Assembly: GCA_029248525.1 (NCBI GenBank) | Contig: JAQWJE010000057.1 | Coordinates: 90,635-154,634 of the forward strand | From: Candidatus Binatia bacterium | GTDB lineage: Bacteria > Desulfobacterota > Binatia > UBA12015 | DNA length: 64,000 nt | Direction of reading: 5' to 3' | Shown here: piece after piece, positions 44,236 through 53,910 of the stretch | Position numbering within the stretch: position 1 is the first letter of the stretch | Layout of the letters: each line of letters starts with the position of its first letter | Position numbers and translations under genes: made by a program | Notes under the pieces: generated by a model | Told to the model about the DNA's origin: nothing | The model's input: only the letters and a program-made list of their open reading frames with translations | Database searches by the model: none

Positions 44236-44817
44236 CTATTCGTCGGTGCCCGCCTGAATTTCGCGCATCTTTTTTTCGAGCCATAGCGCGTGAGCATCGC
44301 CGCTCCAGGCGCGATGGTCCCCGTTGCGATACGCTTCGGCGTTGCGGTGGTAGTACCAGGCATTCATGCGGTTGGCGTGCGTGCTGTCTCTTGTGGCCAG
44401 CAGTTTTGCGGGGACACCACCGATAATGGAATAGGGCGGAAATTCCTTTCCCTCGGTCACCAGAGCCCCACCTGCGACAATCGAGCCCTCGCCAATTACT
44501 GCTCCGTCCATGATCACCGCATTGATCCCGATCAGGCAATTTTTGCCAATCGTGCAGCCATGAATCGTTGTATGATGCGTGATCGAGCAGAAATCGCCAA
44601 TGATCGTCGGGCTGGCGTAACCGATATGTGCCATTACGAAGTCCTGAAGGTTCGTCATGCGACCGATAGAGATATGATGGCTTTCGGCCCGTAATACCGA
44701 GTTGTACCAAACAGAGGCCCCGGCCGAGATGTGGATTTTTCCGAACATTTGCACGGACGGGGCGATCCACGCTTCGGGATCCACGATCGGGCTGTTGCCC
44801 TCGTTTTCATTTGTCAC
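44236..44817 (-). CDS. Gamma-class carbonic anhydrase-like hexapeptide-repeat protein
   Basis: 193 aa. The left-handed beta-helix is built of hexapeptide repeats (SPTIIGDFCSI, CTIGKNCLIGINAVIMDGAVIGEGSIVAGGALV). His residues at MAHIGY, ITHHTTIHG match the zinc/iron ligands of gamma carbonic anhydrases. The C-terminal helix is longer than in typical members. Some relatives lack activity and serve other roles, so the reaction is likely but not certain. It starts 24 bp after prfC. Confidence 0.88.
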   Translation of the reverse strand: MTNENEGNSPIVDPEAWIAPSVQMFGKIHISAGASVWYNSVLRAESHHISIGRMTNLQDFVMAHIGYASPTIIGDFCSITHHTTIHGCTIGKNCLIGINAVIMDGAVIGEGSIVAGGALVTEGKEFPPYSIIGGVPAKLLATRDSTHANRMNAWYYHRNAEAYRNGDHRAWSGDAHALWLEKKMREIQAGTDE

Positions 44818-44841
44818 GGTAATGGCTCCTGATTGTTTCGA

Positions 44842-46446
44842 TCAAGCCTGCATCGGCGGGGTTTCAGCGAGTCCGACGCCCTCGTGTTCCGCGAGGATTC
44901 GCTCGAGAAAATTGACTCCCTGCGATACGAGAACGGGTCGACCGACATGGTCGTAGACCAGCTTGCTCAACCGCGAGTGTCCAACCATTTCTGGTTTGAA
45001 ATCTCCGGTCGCCCAACGTGCCACCGAGAACGTCAGCGGTGATAGGCGAAGCTCGACTTTGTATTCGCTTGCCAGACGGTGTTTGAGGACATCGAATTGC
45101 AGCGGTCCGACCGCGCCCAAAATTGTAGCTCCGGCACCCTCGGGGTCAGAAAAAATCTGGATCGCTCCCTCATGAGCCAGTTGATCGAGGCCTTTTTGCA
45201 AGGCTTTTCGCTTGGAGACCAAGCCCAATTCGACGCGCATGAAATGTTCGGGTGCGAAGGTCGGTAATTCGGGAAAGTCGAAATCGCCGCTCGCGCAAAT
45301 CGTATCGCCAATCTGGAGAAAGCCTGGGTCGAACAGGCCGACGACGTCACCCGGGTAGGCTTCCTCGACGCCCTCCCGACCCCGACCCATCAGTAGTGTC
45401 GATTTGCTCAATCGCATCGTCTTGCCGCTTCGCCGGTGGACGGCCTGAACCCCTTGCTCGAATTTTCCGGAGCAAATGCGAATGAAAGCAATGCGGTCTC
45501 GGTGGCCAGGGTCCATATTCGCTTGAATCTTGAAAACGAAGCCGGAGAACCCTCCAGTCGTCGGGTCGACCTCTTCGGCAGACATCGCACGTCGAGCCAA
45601 GGGCTGAGGGGCGAGTTCCACGAAGCGATCAAGAAAGGGTTTCAATCCGAAATTGGTCAGAGCGCTGCCGAAAAAAACAGGCGTTTGTTGGCCGCGACGG
45701 ATACGGCCCTCGTCGAATTCGGTGCCAGCGCCTTCGAGCAGTTCGAGCCCTTCCATGACGCTCTCCGAGAGATGCCCCAGGGCTTTCTGGATTTCTTCGC
45801 TCTCGGGTTCGCCGTCTACGGACTGCTGGTCGACGGTTGTGGTTCCGTGGTTTCCTCCGGAGAACAAATCGAGACGACGGGACAGCCGATCGTAGGTGCC
45901 GCGAAATTCCTTGCCTGCGCCAACAGGCCAATTGACCGGCACGGATTCGATGCCCAGAACATCTTCGATTTCACTGAGCAGATCGAGGGGGTCCTGCCCG
46001 TGGCGATCCATCTTATTGATGAAAGTGAAGATGGGGATTTTGCGCATCCGGCAGACTTCGAAGAGTCGTCGGGTTTGGGCTTCCACGCCCTTGGCCGCGT
46101 CAATCAACATGACCGCGCTGTCGGCGGCTATCAACGTCCGGTAGGTGTCTTCGCTGAAATCGCGATGGCCCGGGGTGTCGAGGATATTGATCCTGATGCC
46201 CGCGTAATCTGCGTGCATGACGGAACTCGAGACGGAAATTCCGCGCTGTTTTTCGATCTCCAGCCAGTCGCTGGTCGCATGCTTGCTTGCTTTTTGGGCT
46301 CGGACGGCGCCAGCCTCCCGCACGGCTCCCCCGAAAAGCAGGATTTTTTCGGTGAGGGTCGTTTTGCCGGCATCCGGGTGGGAGATGATGGCAAACGTAC
46401 GTCGGCGCAGGATTTCCTGAGTAATCTGGTTCTCGAGAACGTTCAC
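44842..46446 (-). CDS. prfC: Peptide chain release factor 3
   Basis: 534 aa from a GTG at 46446, the normal RF3 length; the open frame continues 180 codons upstream without family support. ISHPDAGKTTLTEKIL, DTPGHRDFSEDTYR and FINKMDR are the G1, G3 and G4 motifs. RGISVSSSV is the switch I region. RF3 is a GTPase that recycles RF1 and RF2 from the ribosome. No ribosome-binding site is seen before the GTG. Confidence 0.96.
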   Translation of the reverse strand: MNVLENQITQEILRRRTFAIISHPDAGKTTLTEKILLFGGAVREAGAVRAQKASKHATSDWLEIEKQRGISVSSSVMHADYAGIRINILDTPGHRDFSEDTYRTLIAADSAVMLIDAAKGVEAQTRRLFEVCRMRKIPIFTFINKMDRHGQDPLDLLSEIEDVLGIESVPVNWPVGAGKEFRGTYDRLSRRLDLFSGGNHGTTTVDQQSVDGEPESEEIQKALGHLSESVMEGLELLEGAGTEFDEGRIRRGQQTPVFFGSALTNFGLKPFLDRFVELAPQPLARRAMSAEEVDPTTGGFSGFVFKIQANMDPGHRDRIAFIRICSGKFEQGVQAVHRRSGKTMRLSKSTLLMGRGREGVEEAYPGDVVGLFDPGFLQIGDTICASGDFDFPELPTFAPEHFMRVELGLVSKRKALQKGLDQLAHEGAIQIFSDPEGAGATILGAVGPLQFDVLKHRLASEYKVELRLSPLTFSVARWATGDFKPEMVGHSRLSKLVYDHVGRPVLVSQGVNFLERILAEHEGVGLAETPPMQA

Positions 46447-46670
46447 AACTCGAGGGGAGATACTGGACTGGAGCAGTCGGCGAAAGGGCGGCGGCTGTAT
46501 TGTCGGTAAACGCCCCCTTAGACCCACATTGCATCGGGAATCGACGAGATCTTGCGATCGCTCCGGGTTTTTTTGCCAGAATCTATGCGCTATGCGCAAA
46601 AATGAAGGGTTAGGGGATGAAATATAAATGACGACTCGAAGCGAATCCGGGGGTAGACGTCGAACCAGAC

Positions 46671-47312
46671 ATGACGAAGGGAAAAATTGCGTTCGAAGGC
46701 GAGGAGCAAGTGTCTGACCGGCGAATATACTCGGCGGCCTGTGAGCGAAACCGAGAGGCTTTGTTGGATGTGCTCCGTCGAGTTTTTCCGCATGAGGGGC
46801 GCGTGATCGAGATCGCGGCCGGCACAGGCATGCACGCGTTACATTTTTCACGCAATCTTCCGGATCTGCAGTGGGTGCCCACCGATCCGGACAGCGAAGC
46901 ACGAGAGAGTATTGAGGCCTGGCGTCAGGACGCGGGCTTGGCCAACTTGGAACCGGCTCAGGAGCTGGACACTCGCGAAGAGCCATGGGGCGTCGGCGAG
47001 GCGGATGCCATCTTATGTTCGAACATGATTCATATAGCCCCCTGGGAGAGCTGCATCGGCCTATTTCGCGGTGCGGATCGGATCCTGCGCGACGGCGGCG
47101 TGGTGGTCACATACGGCCCCTATCGTTTCCCGGGTCGTGAACCAGTGCCCAGCAACGAGAACTTCGATGTTTCGCTTCGCTTTCGCAATCCGGAGTGGGG
47201 GGTCCGCTCGATCGACGATGTGACCAAAGTCGCGCGCGATTGGGGATTTTCTCGTCTGGAGACGGTCCCGATGCCGGCCAATAATCATAGCGTCGTCTGG
47301 CGGAGATCCTGA
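46671..47312 (+). CDS. DUF938 SAM-dependent methyltransferase-like protein
   Basis: 213 aa. SAACERNREALLDVLRRVFP followed by VIEIAAGTGMHALHFSRNLP (motif I) and LCSNMIHIAPW are diagnostic of DUF938. VVTYGPYRFPG and SNENFDVSLRFRNPEWGVRSI complete it. The substrate is not established. It is divergent from prfC, with a 224 bp intergenic stretch, and followed 95 bp later by tesB. Confidence 0.88.
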   Translation: MTKGKIAFEGEEQVSDRRIYSAACERNREALLDVLRRVFPHEGRVIEIAAGTGMHALHFSRNLPDLQWVPTDPDSEARESIEAWRQDAGLANLEPAQELDTREEPWGVGEADAILCSNMIHIAPWESCIGLFRGADRILRDGGVVVTYGPYRFPGREPVPSNENFDVSLRFRNPEWGVRSIDDVTKVARDWGFSRLETVPMPANNHSVVWRRS

Positions 47313-47407
47313 GGAACACCCGTTCGGGAGGGAAACTCCCGGGTGCCAGTTGCTGAGGGTCGGGCTCCGACGGGACATCGGTCATCGGCTCATTTAAGGA
47401 AGAGTTC

Positions 47408-48193
47408 ATGAACTTTCTTGAAATGATGCGGCTCGAGGCGCACGGTCCGGATACCTTCGTGGCCCACGGTCCCGATTATCCCTGGGGTGGACTCTACGGC
47501 GGCCAGATCGTCGCACAGGCTCTCCGTGCCGCGGGGGAAACAGTAGACCCCGGGTTCGAGGTGCATTCGCTGCACGCTTATTTTATCCGTCTGGGGGACT
47601 CGAAGCAGCCGATTCGTTTTGAGGTTGATCGGATTCGCAACGGGCGGAGCTTTGCGACACGAAGCGTTGTGGCGCGACAGGCGAACGGTGCCATCCTCAA
47701 CCTCTCGGCTTCCTTTCAGCTCAGCCATGAGACACCGAAAGATTACGAGCAGCTGTCGATCCCGGACGTCGCTGGCCCCGATTCTGTCGCCAATACTTCA
47801 TGGACACAACTTTTTGAACGTCGGGATGTTGAGAGGGCTGATTCGCTGCGTATCTGGATGCGAATCTGTGATGATCTCTCCGACGCCGACCCCCTTGTCC
47901 AGGCCTGCGCTCTGGCCTACCTCTCTGACGATCTTCCCTGTGAGAGTGTGATGGTGCGGCACCCCAGTTTCAAGGGCTTTGAGTCGGAAGAGGATATGCT
48001 CTGGAACGCGAGCCTCGATCATGCGATCTGGTTTCATCGTCCCGTTCGCGCCGATGAGTTTCAGTTGCATTCGTTTGAATGCCGGAGCCTGATTGGTTCC
48101 CACGGGATGGCTCTCGGCTCAATTTTTGATCGCGAGGGGCAGTTGGTGGCGACCGTCAGTCAGGAAGTTCTGATTCGGGATCGCCGCTCCTGA
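47408..48193 (+). CDS. tesB: Acyl-CoA thioesterase II
   Basis: 261 aa with two hotdog domains. GGLYGGQIVAQALRAA and VHSLHAYFIRLGDSKQPI in the first domain, and LDHAIWFHRPVRADEF and GSIFDREGQLVATVSQEVLI in the second, are diagnostic of TesB. The catalytic Asp is probably in the second hotdog domain (LDHAIWF). It releases CoA from fatty acyl-CoAs, which fits the thiolase and PhyH genes nearby. Confidence 0.93.
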   Translation: MNFLEMMRLEAHGPDTFVAHGPDYPWGGLYGGQIVAQALRAAGETVDPGFEVHSLHAYFIRLGDSKQPIRFEVDRIRNGRSFATRSVVARQANGAILNLSASFQLSHETPKDYEQLSIPDVAGPDSVANTSWTQLFERRDVERADSLRIWMRICDDLSDADPLVQACALAYLSDDLPCESVMVRHPSFKGFESEEDMLWNASLDHAIWFHRPVRADEFQLHSFECRSLIGSHGMALGSIFDREGQLVATVSQEVLIRDRRS

Positions 48194-48266
48194 TCCGAGC
48201 TTCGTCGCGCGGCATTGCCGGAGAGTTTTTCTGGAGTTGGTGGGGCGCTGTTGTTAGCAACAACCC

Positions 48267-48470
48267 GTGTCTGATGTTCTCACCCACGCACTCGACCAGG
48301 CGAGCGATGAACTCGGTCTGCAATCCTACTATCGGGATCTGGTGCGACCGATCATCAAGCTACCTCGCAAGCAATGGCCCGAATGTTGCGGCGGGAATTG
48401 CGAGCCCTGTGCGCAGGTTCTGGTCGCTGTAGCCCAGCGAGTGCAAGAACTGCTGGCCGATCAGGCCTAG
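48267..48470 (+). CDS. Small Cys-rich protein with CCGGNCEPC motif
   Basis: 67 aa from a GTG at 48267 without a clear ribosome-binding site. The short motif ECCGGNCEPC near residue 40 resembles the 'oxidoreductase-like' N-terminal motif CCxxxCxxC and suggests metal or cluster binding. The rest is helical. The stop overlaps that of the hydrolase on the other strand by 4 bases. Confidence 0.5.
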   Translation: MSDVLTHALDQASDELGLQSYYRDLVRPIIKLPRKQWPECCGGNCEPCAQVLVAVAQRVQELLADQA

Positions 48471-49423
48471 CGCAGGTCTCCGAGAAACATTGCCAGCAGG
48501 TCATTGAAGATATCGGCACGTTCCCATTGCAGGAAGTGTCCCGCGCCGGGCACGACAAGAGGACCGACCCGGTCGAGAAAGGCAATCTCGCAGCGGCTCA
48601 CGAAATCATCGCCAATCACGTGATCTTCGGGGCCATAAAGTAGCAATGTGCGCGTCGGAACCTTCTCCAGAAGTCGCGGGAATTCTCTGGCGGTTCGCGT
48701 GCCTGCTTCCAATTGGTAGCACGCCCAACTTGCCTCCATATGGGCCGCATCCGCAAAAGGTTCGCTCATGAAATCGATGTCAGATTCGGTGAAGGTGGCG
48801 GGGGCCGCCCAAAGGCGATGCCCATACATATCGGCGACCCAGCGCCGTCGCCGGGCCGGAGTGTCGAGTTGCTCGATCAGTGCGTCGGGCTGATGGCCCT
48901 GCCATTGGCGATAGTCGCCGGTGGCATCACCTCGCAAACCTGCTTCGTCCAAACCTTGATCGGTATAGGCGGCTCCGAGAAAAGGGGGGACGCTATTGAA
49001 AAAGCAGAGACGGTCCACATGGGTATCGAAGCGCAAGGCCATATCGATTGCGACGACGCCGCCAACATCGCCCGCGGCAATCGAGTAGCGGTCATGGCCG
49101 AGCACGCGCGTCATGAGATCCTGGCAGTCGAGCGAGTACTCCGTAATATCGTGGCGATCGTCCTGAGAGACGTCAGAATCCCCGAAGCCCCGCAGGTCCG
49201 GAACGATGACGCGGTAGCCGGCCTGAACAAGAGGTTCGATATTCCGCCACCAGATCCGCTTGGTTTCCGGCCATCCGTGCAGCAACAAGATGGGGTAGCC
49301 TGCGCCTTCGGCGATATACGCAATATTCAATTCTTCGCGAATACGGACCCGGTGCACGGGGAAGGCCTTTGGCGAGGGTGTTTTTGGTTGTAGGGCGTGA
49401 AAGTGTCCGTGCTGAAAATGCAT
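48467..49423 (-). CDS. Alpha/beta hydrolase, epoxide-hydrolase/dehalogenase-like
   Basis: 318 aa from the ATG at 49423 (AAGGAGA upstream). HGWPETKRIWW is the oxyanion-hole region with HGxP. The nucleophile elbow is GDVGG (Asp), as in epoxide hydrolases and dehalogenases. LLLYGPEDHVIG has the acid and VVPGAGHFLQWE the catalytic His. It probably opens epoxides; the substrate is unknown. Confidence 0.88.
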   Translation of the reverse strand: MHFQHGHFHALQPKTPSPKAFPVHRVRIREELNIAYIAEGAGYPILLLHGWPETKRIWWRNIEPLVQAGYRVIVPDLRGFGDSDVSQDDRHDITEYSLDCQDLMTRVLGHDRYSIAAGDVGGVVAIDMALRFDTHVDRLCFFNSVPPFLGAAYTDQGLDEAGLRGDATGDYRQWQGHQPDALIEQLDTPARRRRWVADMYGHRLWAAPATFTESDIDFMSEPFADAAHMEASWACYQLEAGTRTAREFPRLLEKVPTRTLLLYGPEDHVIGDDFVSRCEIAFLDRVGPLVVPGAGHFLQWERADIFNDLLAMFLGDLR

Positions 49424-49485
49424 CGTCGAGGGTCTCCTTCTGGCATCAGCTTTCGCTGCTCGTTGATTCCAAGTAGGTGGAGGGA

Positions 49486-49749
49486 ATGCAAGCTGATATT
49501 CCCATGACTTCAGGCCGGGATTTTTGCGCACTCCTCGGCGTGGTCCTCCGATGGTCGGCACTGCTGGTCGCACTGGTGGTGCTGGCTGGCTGCGATCCGG
49601 GCTCGATGGTCGAGCCGCCCCCTTCGGATTCGTGTTCGGCGATCGGCCAGCGTTGTCAGCGACCAGATGGACCGATTGGCGTCTGTCAGGTGCGACCGTG
49701 CCCGCCTGGTGCAAACGAACCCTGCTACGTCTGTACGCCCCAGCACTGA
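49486..49749 (+). CDS. Small lipoprotein with a Cys-rich tail
   Basis: About 87 aa. Starts at 49477 (GTG), 49486 (ATG) or 49504 (ATG) are possible; GGAGG lies just ahead of 49486. The hydrophobic run ALLVALVVLAGC ends in a lipobox. The mature part has eight Cys in about 45 residues (SCSAIGQRCQ, CQVRPCPPGANEPCYVC), probably disulphide-bonded. Unknown function. Confidence 0.55.
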   Translation: MQADIPMTSGRDFCALLGVVLRWSALLVALVVLAGCDPGSMVEPPPSDSCSAIGQRCQRPDGPIGVCQVRPCPPGANEPCYVCTPQH

Positions 49750-50067
49750 CCCTCATATTCGAGCGCATCCGGTCAGGGAAGAGGGGCGCTGACGACATCC
49801 CCGCGACTTTCCGAGGCTTCCTGAAAACCATCGAGCGTTTATGGGGCAGTCCCATGGAGCTTTTTCCTCGCCAGGACATGGGTCCCCACGCTTGGGGATA
49901 CAGCCCCCCCCCGAGGGGCATGAGGCCGGGTCTGCAGGATTGCCCGAAATATACTGTTCCGAGTGCGCCGCGCGGGTTTCAGTGCCAGATCGGTTTTCCG
50001 GTGATATGAAACACAGGGTCTCCGTCGATCGGCGGGGCCGATCCCCGAGATTAGAGAGGAAATTAAT
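49750..50067. other. 318-bp gap between the small lipoprotein and the thiolase
   Basis: No convincing gene. It holds a short TCCCC/GGGGA hairpin near 49890-49908 and a TATACT (about 49951) that could be the -10 box of the thiolase promoter, without a good -35. AGAGAGGA just before 50068 is the thiolase ribosome-binding site. Confidence 0.4.
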
Positions 50068-51249
50068 ATGCGTGAAGCAGTCATCGTTTCGACCGCGCGA
50101 ACCGGACTGGCCAAGTCCAATCGTGGCGGATTCAACAATACCGGCGGGGCCGCCATGGCAGGCCATGCCATCAAGCACTCGATCGAGCGCGCGGGCATCG
50201 AGCCTGCCGAGGTGGAAGAAGTCGTACTCGGTTGCGGAAACCCGCAGGGGACGACCGGCAATAATATTGGTCGCGTAGCGGCGCTCAAGGCCGGTTGTCC
50301 GATTGAAACCGCCGGCGTGACCGTCAGCCGCCATTGCTCTTCCGGTCTCAACGCGATCGCGACCGCCGCGGGACGGATCATTGTCGACGGCGCGCCGATC
50401 GTTGTCGGTGCCGGTGTGGAATCGATCACGCATAGCATGACCGGCAAGGGGTTTACCCTGCAGGTCGACAAGCCGCTGGCCGAGGAATACCCCGGACTGT
50501 GGATGCCGATGATCGAGACCGCGGACATCGTGGCGGACCGCTACAACGTCAGTCGCGAGGCGCAGGACGAATATTCTCTCGAGAGCCAGCGCCGCACGGC
50601 CGCAGCGCAGGAAGCCGATCTCTTCAAGGACGAGATCGTTCCCATGGACACCGTGATGATCGTGAAGGATCGAGAGACAGGCGAGACCTCGGAAAAGGCC
50701 TACACGGTGACACGCGATGAATGTAATCGCCCCAGCACCACCCTTGAGGGCTTGTCCGGACTAAAGCCGATCCGCGGAGAAGAGCATTATATTACCGCCG
50801 GTAACGCCTCGCAGCTATCCGATGGTGCGGCATCGCTCGTCTTGATGGAGGCAGGCGAAGCCAGCAAGCGGAACCTGGAACCTCTGGGTGCCTTTCGAGG
50901 CTTTGCGGCCGCCGGCTGCAAGCCTGACGAAATGGGCATCGGTCCGGTCTACGCCGTGCCACGCCTGCTCGAGCGCGCCGGCCTGACCGTCGACGATATT
51001 GACCTCTGGGAACTCAACGAGGCGTTCGCCAGCCAGTGCCTGTATTCCCGTGACACGCTCGGGATCGACCCCGAGAAGTACAACGTGAACGGCGGCTCCA
51101 TTTCGGTCGGCCATCCCTTCGGTATGACCGGCGCGCGATGTGTGGGTCATCTCCTGCTTGAAGGCAAGCGTCGCAAGGCCAAATGGGGCGTTGTGACCAT
51201 GTGCATCGGTGGCGGGCAGGGTGCCGCCGGACTGTTCGAAATTTTCTAG
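50068..51249 (+). CDS. Acetyl-CoA C-acyltransferase (thiolase)
   Basis: 393 aa. Cys90 in SRHCSSGLNAI is the acyl-accepting residue, NEAFA at about 317 and GHPFGMTGAR hold catalytic positions, and CIGGGQG at about 383 carries the second Cys. It is a typical degradative or biosynthetic thiolase, cleaving or forming 3-ketoacyl-CoA. The ATG is preceded by AGAGAGGA. A hairpin follows its stop. Confidence 0.94.
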   Translation: MREAVIVSTARTGLAKSNRGGFNNTGGAAMAGHAIKHSIERAGIEPAEVEEVVLGCGNPQGTTGNNIGRVAALKAGCPIETAGVTVSRHCSSGLNAIATAAGRIIVDGAPIVVGAGVESITHSMTGKGFTLQVDKPLAEEYPGLWMPMIETADIVADRYNVSREAQDEYSLESQRRTAAAQEADLFKDEIVPMDTVMIVKDRETGETSEKAYTVTRDECNRPSTTLEGLSGLKPIRGEEHYITAGNASQLSDGAASLVLMEAGEASKRNLEPLGAFRGFAAAGCKPDEMGIGPVYAVPRLLERAGLTVDDIDLWELNEAFASQCLYSRDTLGIDPEKYNVNGGSISVGHPFGMTGARCVGHLLLEGKRRKAKWGVVTMCIGGGQGAAGLFEIF

Positions 51250-51261
51250 ACCGAGATTTCA

Positions 51262-51304
51262 GCGCGGCCGGGACTTCTGCGAAAGTTCCCGGTTGCGCTT
51301 TCTC
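51262..51304 (+). terminator. Terminator-like hairpin after the thiolase gene
   Basis: CCGGGACTT (51268-51276) pairs with AAGTTCCCGG (51283-51292) with one bulged A, and GCGC (51262-51265) can pair with GCGC (51295-51298). A short pyrimidine tract TTTCTC follows. Position and shape fit a rho-independent terminator. Confidence 0.6.
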
Positions 51305-51467
51305 AGGAAGTTTTCCCAAGCGCTATTGCTATCGTTACACCCCGGCGGCCATTCGAAATGAATGGACGCCGCAATGGCTTTATCGAAACGCGTGCCTCGG
51401 CGATCTTTTATCAAATCCACGGGGGCCGCGGACGGAATCCGAGCGTCGCTACTCTGGATGCGCCAAA

Positions 51468-52817
51468 TCACATCTGCATCTGGGACGCCATTTCCTGCAG
51501 CGATTCCAGCGCGGCTCGGCAGCCCGGTCCCGGTTTGGCTTGGGGCATGCTGCGAAGCAGGTTTTCCGAGTTTTTCAGTCCAAGACAAATTCCCAATTCC
51601 TGCCCGAACTTGGCAGCGGCCTGGGGCGACATTCGTGTGGTCGTGTTCGCGGCGGTCTCGCTGATCGCAGCGACTGCGGGCGCTGTGCAGTCGCGGATGT
51701 TTGCCGCGGTCTGCCACTTGCACTCCTTTGGCGTGGCCCCGGTACATTGGGGGATCACGCCTGTCTCGGTGCAGAACATCGCATTATATTGGAGTTCGGT
51801 TTGTTGCAGGAAGGCGGACTGCGAGACCATCGGCGAGGATGCCGTCACCCCCTTGAGTTGTCGGACTGTATACCCGCGTTGTTCCAGCAACTCGACCAAC
51901 CCTTGGTCTCCGTAGAGATGGAGTGCGCCGACAGCCACAAAATGAGGGCCCTCGGAGAACATCGTGTCGAGTTTCGGTGTCCAGTTCTGATTGCGTTTGG
52001 TCGTCAAGAGTTCCTTCCATTCGTCGAACGCATCTTCCTCGGAGTCCATCTTCTGCAATGCGATCAAGAACTTTTTGGCTTCGCCTGTGCTGCACGCGTC
52101 GAGCATTCGGGTCATGGATTCTTCTCGTTTGGTGTCAAATTCGGGATCTGTCATCGCGTGCAGCACCTCGATCCATTGTTCCATGGGAAGACTCTTCATC
52201 ATGGCCAATTGCTCCGCGGGTGTCTCCAGCCATGCAGTGGTCAGCGACCGATCCCGGGCGATGGCTCGCAATTCCTGATCCACGCCGATACCTGCGGTTT
52301 CGGACATCTGGTTCGCGATGCCTTTCTGGGTAGAGATCCCGAGCAGGACAAAGGGGTGCATGCGATCGAGTTTCGTGGCGGCAGGTCCGATTTCGAGAAC
52401 GTCCACCACTTCCGACCACTTATCTTCGCCCATGTACTCGCTCAAGGTCTGGTCATCGGGCAGCTCCAGCAAGTCCGGAGTGAGACTGGAATCCTGCACA
52501 TCGATTTCGCCGACAAAGAACATCTCCTCGGAGAGCAGAGCTTCGTATTTCGCAGGAAGCATTTGCACCAGAGAAATGCCCATATGACACGTTCCGAAGA
52601 GATAGGAGGTCGGCTGCTCCGCACGCGTCACTTCGTACAGCGTCAGATCGCGGACTTGAGTACTGTGCTCTGCGGGGTGGTGCCTGGCCTGTCCCGTGGG
52701 CGTTGCACAGCCGATGCCGCCGAGACTCAAGGCTGCGATGCTCACGGCGATGCCGGCGCCCAAGGTCCGCCGGCGTGCCCGTTCCATGGTCCCTTTGGTT
52801 TGGTGTGCTCGTTTCAT
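51468..52817 (-). CDS. TraB/GumN family lipoprotein
   Basis: 449 aa from the ATG at 52817 (AAAGGGG upstream). LSLGGIGC is a lipobox, so it is likely lipid-anchored. SYLFGTCHMG at the start and FVAVGALHLYGDQGLVELLEQRGYTV in the C-terminal half are the paired TraB/GumN signatures, proposed to form a metalloprotease-like EreA/Tiki fold. A C-terminal extension of about 120 residues with several Cys is unusual. It converges with the thiolase. Confidence 0.86.
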   Translation of the reverse strand: MKRAHQTKGTMERARRRTLGAGIAVSIAALSLGGIGCATPTGQARHHPAEHSTQVRDLTLYEVTRAEQPTSYLFGTCHMGISLVQMLPAKYEALLSEEMFFVGEIDVQDSSLTPDLLELPDDQTLSEYMGEDKWSEVVDVLEIGPAATKLDRMHPFVLLGISTQKGIANQMSETAGIGVDQELRAIARDRSLTTAWLETPAEQLAMMKSLPMEQWIEVLHAMTDPEFDTKREESMTRMLDACSTGEAKKFLIALQKMDSEEDAFDEWKELLTTKRNQNWTPKLDTMFSEGPHFVAVGALHLYGDQGLVELLEQRGYTVRQLKGVTASSPMVSQSAFLQQTELQYNAMFCTETGVIPQCTGATPKECKWQTAANIRDCTAPAVAAISETAANTTTRMSPQAAAKFGQELGICLGLKNSENLLRSMPQAKPGPGCRAALESLQEMASQMQM

Positions 52818-53006
52818 CAGATCCCCTTTCGGAATGCCCGATCATATGGGGATGCGTGTTGGTCTCAAGGAGAAATGTGGCAGGATCTTTGCGTACTTGG
52901 GGATCAGAAGACGTCTTTCGGTCTTGGGCGATCCGACAGACCGCTACTCGTCGGAGTCCATGGAGTCCGGTTGCAATTCTCGCGGCTACCGGCGTAAGAA
53001 TCGCGT

Positions 53007-53873
53007 ATGGCAGAGCAGATCGAACATCGGCAAGCGACGGAATCGAAAGAAGAGTTGCTCGAAGTTCTCCAACGCGACGGTGTGGTGATTCTGGAGGGGC
53101 TGGTGACGCCCGAACAGCTTCAGCGCATGAATCAGGAGTTGGACCCTTTCATGCGCGAGGCCGCGACCACCGTCCCGGATATGAATCCGATGCTGCAGAT
53201 GTTCTACGGAGACAAGACGCGCCGGATGGGTGCCTTGCCGGTCAAGTCGCGGACTTTTTGCGACGTTCTCACCCATCCGCGGCTGGCCGAGATCTGTGAG
53301 GAAATTCTGCTCAAGGCGGGTTCCAGCTACCAGATGAACGTCGCGCAGGTACTCGAAGTTGGACCGGATGCCGTGGCTCAGTTTCTGCACCGCGACGAAG
53401 ATGTCTGGCCACATATGCCCAAGCCATGTCCCACGTTTCAGATCGCATCGATGACCGCATTGACCGATTTCACCGAAGAGATCGGAGCGACCTGTTTTGT
53501 GCCCGGAAGCCACCTCTGGGAGGATCGCTCGCGCCAGGCCGAGCCCCATGAGGTCGCCATTGCCGAGATGCCAGCCGGCTCCATGGCCCTTTATCTGGGC
53601 AGTACAATTCACGGGGCGGGCACCAATCGCACAGTGGATCGATGGCGTCGCGGGATTCATCTCAGTTTTATTGTCGGCTGGATCCGCACCGAGGAGAATA
53701 ACTATCTGAACATTCCGATGGAGGTCGCGCGGGACCTGCCCGAGCGGGTACAGGCGCTTCTCGGCTACCAGATGCATGATGCGATTGACGCGGGTGGTGG
53801 GGTTGCGGGTTCTGTGGACTTTCGCGACCCGATGGTTCTGTTGCGCGAGCAGAAATCTGAAACTTCAAACTGA
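53007..53873 (+). CDS. Phytanoyl-CoA dioxygenase (PhyH) family protein
   Basis: 288 aa. H128-x-D130 (FLHRDED) and H202 (STIHGAG) are the iron ligands, and R214 or nearby (RRGIHLS) would bind 2-oxoglutarate. GATCFVPGSHLWED is the typical strand. It hydroxylates a lipid or other hydrophobic substrate using Fe(II), O2 and 2-oxoglutarate. The next gene follows by 37 bp on the same strand. Confidence 0.9.
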   Translation: MAEQIEHRQATESKEELLEVLQRDGVVILEGLVTPEQLQRMNQELDPFMREAATTVPDMNPMLQMFYGDKTRRMGALPVKSRTFCDVLTHPRLAEICEEILLKAGSSYQMNVAQVLEVGPDAVAQFLHRDEDVWPHMPKPCPTFQIASMTALTDFTEEIGATCFVPGSHLWEDRSRQAEPHEVAIAEMPAGSMALYLGSTIHGAGTNRTVDRWRRGIHLSFIVGWIRTEENNYLNIPMEVARDLPERVQALLGYQMHDAIDAGGGVAGSVDFRDPMVLLREQKSETSN

Positions 53874-53910
53874 GTAGAAGCTCGCGCCTGATTTCTGCTA
53901 GCTTCCGGCG

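Noticed and set aside
45436..46509. Plus-strand frame of 357 codons over prfC
   Set aside because: prfC on the minus strand has clear GTPase motifs; the plus frame is its shadow.
51183..52997. Plus-strand open frame of 604 codons
   Set aside because: It is antisense to the TraB/GumN gene and the end of the thiolase, shows no domain, and is Cys/Arg/His-rich as expected of a shadow frame in GC-rich DNA.
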